NCBI GenBank assembly: GCA_023391835.1
Contig: JAEWAE010000073.1
Coordinates: 1 to 41,128, forward strand
Direction of reading: 5' to 3'
Length of the DNA: 41,128 bases
Source of the DNA: Bacillota bacterium
GTDB taxonomy: Bacteria; Bacillota; Clostridia; Oscillospirales; Ethanoligenentaceae
This document shows positions 39,151 through 41,128 of the stretch, one piece after another. Made by a program: the position numbers and the translations under genes. The stretch's first letter is position 1; each line of letters begins with the position of its first letter. The notes under the pieces were generated by a model. It saw only the letters and a program-made list of their open reading frames with translations, was not told the DNA's origin and did no database searches.

Positions 39151-39195
39151 CCTCAAGGGGTCAAAAAATGGCATAAAAAAAAGACCCTTTTGAGG
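39151..39195 (-). repeat. Hairpin at the 5' end of the rpmG-secE-nusG mRNA
   Basis: CCTCAA and GGGTC on one arm pair with GACCC and TTGAGG on the other (39151-39162 with 39183-39195), with a small internal loop and a U-rich 20-base loop. It begins one or two bases after the predicted +1, so it would cap the transcript. Confidence 0.5.
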
Positions 39196-39202
39196 TAAGA
39201 AT

Positions 39203-39231
39203 ACTATAGCATAAACGGCGCGCGCCGTCAA
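39203..39231 (-). promoter_or_regulatory. rpmG-secE-nusG-rplK-rplA promoter
   Basis: TTGACG (39226-39231) and TATAGT (39203-39208) with a 17-base spacer lie on the minus strand. The spacer contains an alternating GCGCGCGC run. In 39232-39424, between this and the divergent promoter, I see no gene or clear site. Confidence 0.85.
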
Positions 39232-39424
39232 CCCTTTTGCAAAAGAAAGCGGCCTTTTCGCGGTATTTTTGCCATTTTAACCCGTGTAAAGCACAAAATG
39301 CCACGCCGGAAGGCAAAGCGGCGGGTTTCACGGACTTTTTCGCGCAAAATCCGGCAAAGACCGCGGCGTTTTTGGCGGCGGCGGAGTGGGCATTTTTTAT
39401 TCGTCCGGATGCGCCCCGCCGCCA

Positions 39425-39453
39425 TTGACTTTGCCACGGGCGGGTTATACAAT
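39425..39453 (+). promoter_or_regulatory. Promoter of the DUF1292 gene
   Basis: TTGACT (39425-39430), 17 bases, TACAAT (39448-39453), 45 bases before the start codon. Confidence 0.85.
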
Positions 39454-39497
39454 AAGGGTGCGAACGCGCGACGCGCGGCAAGAAAGGAGGAACCGGA

Positions 39498-39854
39498 ATG
39501 GCGGAAGAACCCGATGGCACCCTCATCACTCTGATGGATGAGGACGGCAAAGAGCACGAATTCGAGCATCTGGCCACGCTGGATCATGAAGGCCACACCT
39601 ATGTGGCGCTGGTGCCGGCCTATACCGAGCCGGAAGAATTCGTCGAGAGCGACGGCGAGCTGGTCGTGCTGCGCATGACCACCGACGAAGAGACCGGCGA
39701 CGACATGCTTGAATCCATCGCCGACGAGGACGAGTTCCACACGGTTCTCGGTAAATTCGAGGACATGCTCAAGGACGATTACGACATCCTTGACGACGAG
39801 GAAGCACCGGAGGAGGACACGGCGGAGGAGGACGACGAGGCGGACGACGAATGA
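39498..39854 (+). CDS. DUF1292 family acidic protein
   Basis: The 118-residue protein starts MAEEPDGTLITLMDEDGKEH, with EFEHLATLDHEGHTYVALVP as the family pattern. It ends in a nearly pure Asp/Glu tail from about residue 98. The family is common in Firmicutes (YrzB-like) and has no established function. It is a soluble protein without signal or membrane segment. The ATG follows AAAGGAGG and the gene has its own promoter. The next feature is a non-coding RNA, not a co-transcribed gene. Confidence 0.92.
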   Translation: MAEEPDGTLITLMDEDGKEHEFEHLATLDHEGHTYVALVPAYTEPEEFVESDGELVVLRMTTDEETGDDMLESIADEDEFHTVLGKFEDMLKDDYDILDDEEAPEEDTAEEDDEADDE

Positions 39855-39905
39855 GCCCGCTGACCGTCATTTAGCAATTCGTTGTAAAAGTGCCATAATT
39901 TCGGC

Positions 39906-39934
39906 TTGTTTTTTTCGGCCCCTTTGTATATAAT
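39906..39934 (+). promoter_or_regulatory. Promoter of the 6S-like RNA
   Basis: TTGTTT (39906-39911), 17 bases, then a perfect TATAAT (39929-39934). Start expected near G39941. Confidence 0.75.
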
Positions 39935-39940
39935 AAAGAC

Positions 39941-40130
39941 GGAACCCCTGCTTGGCACGTGAATTACGGCAAATATAACCCTACAAGCATTGAAAAGGGA
40001 ATCCTGCTCCGTCGGTGGACTGCAGACCTCCCGGCCGCGGCCGGAGGAAGGGAGCGAGAAGCCGAAGGGCGAATACCCATCCTGCACATGAGGCAGGTTA
40101 TCATGCGCCGTACCACGACCCGGCGGGGAT
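39941..40130 (+). ncRNA. ssrS: Probable 6S RNA
   Basis: No open frame fits this stretch, but it has a good promoter and folds like 6S RNA, the mimic of an open promoter that binds sigma-A RNA polymerase. The ends pair: CCCC-U-GC with GCGGGG, then GGCACGTGA with TCATGCGCC. A large interior bubble follows, with an A-rich 5' side and small hairpins on the 3' side (GGG/CCC and CCTGC/GCAGG). The GC-rich apical arm carries GCTCCG..GGTGG and GAGAAGCC, blocks also present in E. coli 6S RNA. The length, about 190 bases, is typical. Confidence 0.7.
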
Positions 40131-40152
40131 TTTATTATGGTTACCATGGCTT

Positions 40153-40188
40153 GGCGGCCGCCTGTGTTTCGGGCGGCCGCCGCTTTTT
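40153..40188 (+). terminator. Terminator behind the 6S-like RNA
   Basis: A perfect 10-bp GGCGGCCGCC stem (40153-40162 with 40172-40181) with a 9-base loop is followed by GC and T5. Confidence 0.85.
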
Positions 40189-40274
40189 ATACCGTGCCGC
40201 ATAATCCGGCCGTCTTTTTGGAAAAACAACAGTGGGGACGGTCGGCTGCCGCCCGTGAAAGGACGGATTGGCAC

Positions 40275-40649
40275 ATGAAACAAACGGCTCAAGCACGCCG
40301 GCACGGAGTGCTCGCCGGCGCGGCCGGTCTGCTGGCCGGGCTGCTCAACGGGCTGCTGGGGGCAGGCGGCGGCACGGTGGTGGTGCCGATGCTGGAAAAA
40401 TGCGGACTGCCCCCGCGCAAAGCCCATGCGACCTCCATCGCCGTCATCGTGCCGCTGTGCGCCCTGAGTGCCGCACTGTATCTGCGCGGCGGGAGCCTGA
40501 CGCTGAAGGCGGCCCTGCCCTATATCCCGGCGGGGCTCATCGGCGCGGCGGTGGCGGCGAAGCTGCTGCCCCATATCCCGGAAAAGCTGCTGCGGCGCAT
40601 ATTCGGGCTCTTTATGCTCTATGCGGCCTGGCGGCTGCTGCGCCGCTGA
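40275..40649 (+). CDS. TauE/SafE family permease, N-terminal half protein
   Basis: The 124-residue protein has three to four membrane segments and the family's Gly-rich first helix, AGLLAGLLNGLLGAGGGTVVVP, with HATSIAVIVPLCALSAAL after it. TauE/SafE proteins export sulfite, sulfoacetate or other anions; normal members have about 250 residues and eight segments made of two similar halves. This is one half. The ATG at 40275 has AAAGGA eleven bases upstream. Its stop overlaps the next start (TGATG), so the two halves are translated together and probably pair. Substrate unknown. Confidence 0.88.
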   Translation: MKQTAQARRHGVLAGAAGLLAGLLNGLLGAGGGTVVVPMLEKCGLPPRKAHATSIAVIVPLCALSAALYLRGGSLTLKAALPYIPAGLIGAAVAAKLLPHIPEKLLRRIFGLFMLYAAWRLLRR

Positions 40650-41053
40650 TGGGCGCGCTGCTCGCGGCGTCGCTGGCGGGGTTCCTGGCCGGGCTCATCG
40701 GCGGCCTGGGGCTGGGCGGCGGCGGCGTGCTGGTGATGTTCCTGACGGTGTTTGCGGGGGTGCCGCAGCTGACCTCCCAGGGCATCAATCTGCTCTTTTT
40801 CATACCGGTGGGGCTGGCGGCGCTGGTGCTGCATATCCGGCACCGGCTGGTGGATCTGCGCACCGCGCTGCCGGCCGTGGTGCTGGGGCTGGCGGGGTCG
40901 CTGGCGGGCAGCCTGCTGGCCCGGCGGATGGGTGCCGACGCCGTGCGGCGGCTTTTCGGAGTGCTGCTTGCCGGGCTGGGGCTCTGGGAAACTTTCGCCC
41001 CCCACCGCGAAAAGACCGCGCCCGCAGACGACCCGCAGACGAAGCAGACCTAA
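40649..41053 (+). CDS. TauE/SafE family permease, C-terminal half protein
   Basis: The 134-residue partner starts MGALLAASLAGFLAGLIGGLGLGGGG, the same Gly-rich motif as the first half, followed by TSQGINLLFFIPVGLAALVLHIRH and two further membrane segments. It ends in a polar tail. The start ATG shares bases with the stop of the preceding gene and relies on coupling, as it has no Shine-Dalgarno of its own. The repeated motif shows that this is a genuine second half and not a simple frameshift product, though a sequencing frameshift cannot be wholly excluded. Confidence 0.88.
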   Translation: MGALLAASLAGFLAGLIGGLGLGGGGVLVMFLTVFAGVPQLTSQGINLLFFIPVGLAALVLHIRHRLVDLRTALPAVVLGLAGSLAGSLLARRMGADAVRRLFGVLLAGLGLWETFAPHREKTAPADDPQTKQT

Positions 41054-41056
41054 AAA

Positions 41057-41090
41057 GGGGGATGCGGCTAAGTGTTTTGCCGCATCCCCC
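41057..41090 (+). terminator. Hairpin after the TauE pair
   Basis: A perfect 12-bp stem (41057-41068 with 41079-41090) with a 10-base loop begins three bases after the stop. It is followed by C5 rather than T, so a classical T tract is lacking. The right arm lies within a run of ten C. Confidence 0.6.
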
Positions 41091-41128
41091 CCCCCGTGGC
41101 CCGCGGGGCGCCCGAAAAAAGAAAAAGC

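Noticed and set aside
39228..39740. 170-codon minus-strand frame opposite the DUF1292 gene
   Set aside because: Overlaps the divergent promoter region and the DUF1292 coding frame, which has better signals.
39941..40130. Cobalamin riboswitch, suggested by AAAAGGGAATC
   Set aside because: The other conserved blocks (GCCACTG, the B12-box pattern) are missing, and no B12-related gene follows; the fold fits 6S RNA better.
41086..41095. Run of ten C near the window end as a phase-variation tract
   Set aside because: It lies outside any coding frame, overlaps a hairpin arm, and homopolymer length may be a sequencing artefact.

Overview
This is a GC-rich (about 60% by eye), strongly Gram-positive-looking chromosomal segment, best explained as a member of the class Clostridia (Oscillospiraceae/Ruminococcaceae-like). 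The reasons are AGGAGG-type ribosome binding sites, a T-box leader, an L10 leader, an HPr with both His15 and Ser46, ylxM next to ffh, a division PBP with PASTA domains, a DNPR-type (meso-DAP) MurE and a DUF1292 protein. Almost everything is housekeeping. No tRNA, rRNA, transposase, phage gene or CRISPR array was seen. Starts were assigned from ribosome binding sites and family N-termini, so many differ from the longest open frame. Twelve good sigma-A-type promoters can be read, all with 17-bp spacers.

Layout. 1-1.3 kb: prfB (minus), divergent from galU (1.5-2.4 kb, plus). 2.4-3.7 kb: rpsF-ssb-rpsR (plus). 3.7-4.5 kb: a small secreted helical protein with an unusual control region. 4.5-8.4 kb: a minus-strand unit that starts with a promoter and a T-box leader (specifier read as CUC, leucine) in front of an AMP-forming acyl-CoA synthetase, followed by a xylose-isomerase-like TIM-barrel protein and a nitroreductase. 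8.5-13.8 kb: a P-type-ATPase-like protein lacking the catalytic motifs, rlmB, a uridine phosphorylase, corA and an orphan solute-binding lipoprotein. 14-27.2 kb: the division and cell wall (dcw) cluster mraZ-rsmH-ftsL-ftsI/spoVD-murE-murF-mraY-ftsW-murA-ftsQ-ftsZ, with murD, murG and ftsA absent. 27.3-31.4 kb: ptsH, uvrC, rsmD, coaD and a coiled-coil protein. 31.5-35.3 kb: ylxM-ffh-rpsP-khpA-rimM-trmD. 35.4-39.2 kb: rpmG-secE-nusG-rplK-rplA, then L10 leader-rplJ-rplL. 39.4-41.1 kb (plus): a DUF1292 gene, a probable 6S RNA and a split TauE/SafE permease pair.

The most interesting points are these. (i) A leucine-type T-box controls an acyl-CoA synthetase. This fits activation of isovalerate for leucine synthesis by reductive carboxylation, a route known in anaerobes, but the assignment here is inference. 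(ii) A membrane protein has P1B-ATPase architecture and keeps the phosphorylated Asp position and a TGE, but not DKTGT, TGD or GDGxND. (iii) A two-copy structured intergenic repeat keeps its hairpins while the paired bases change. (iv) A candidate 6S RNA has its own promoter. (v) The dcw cluster lacks murD and murG.
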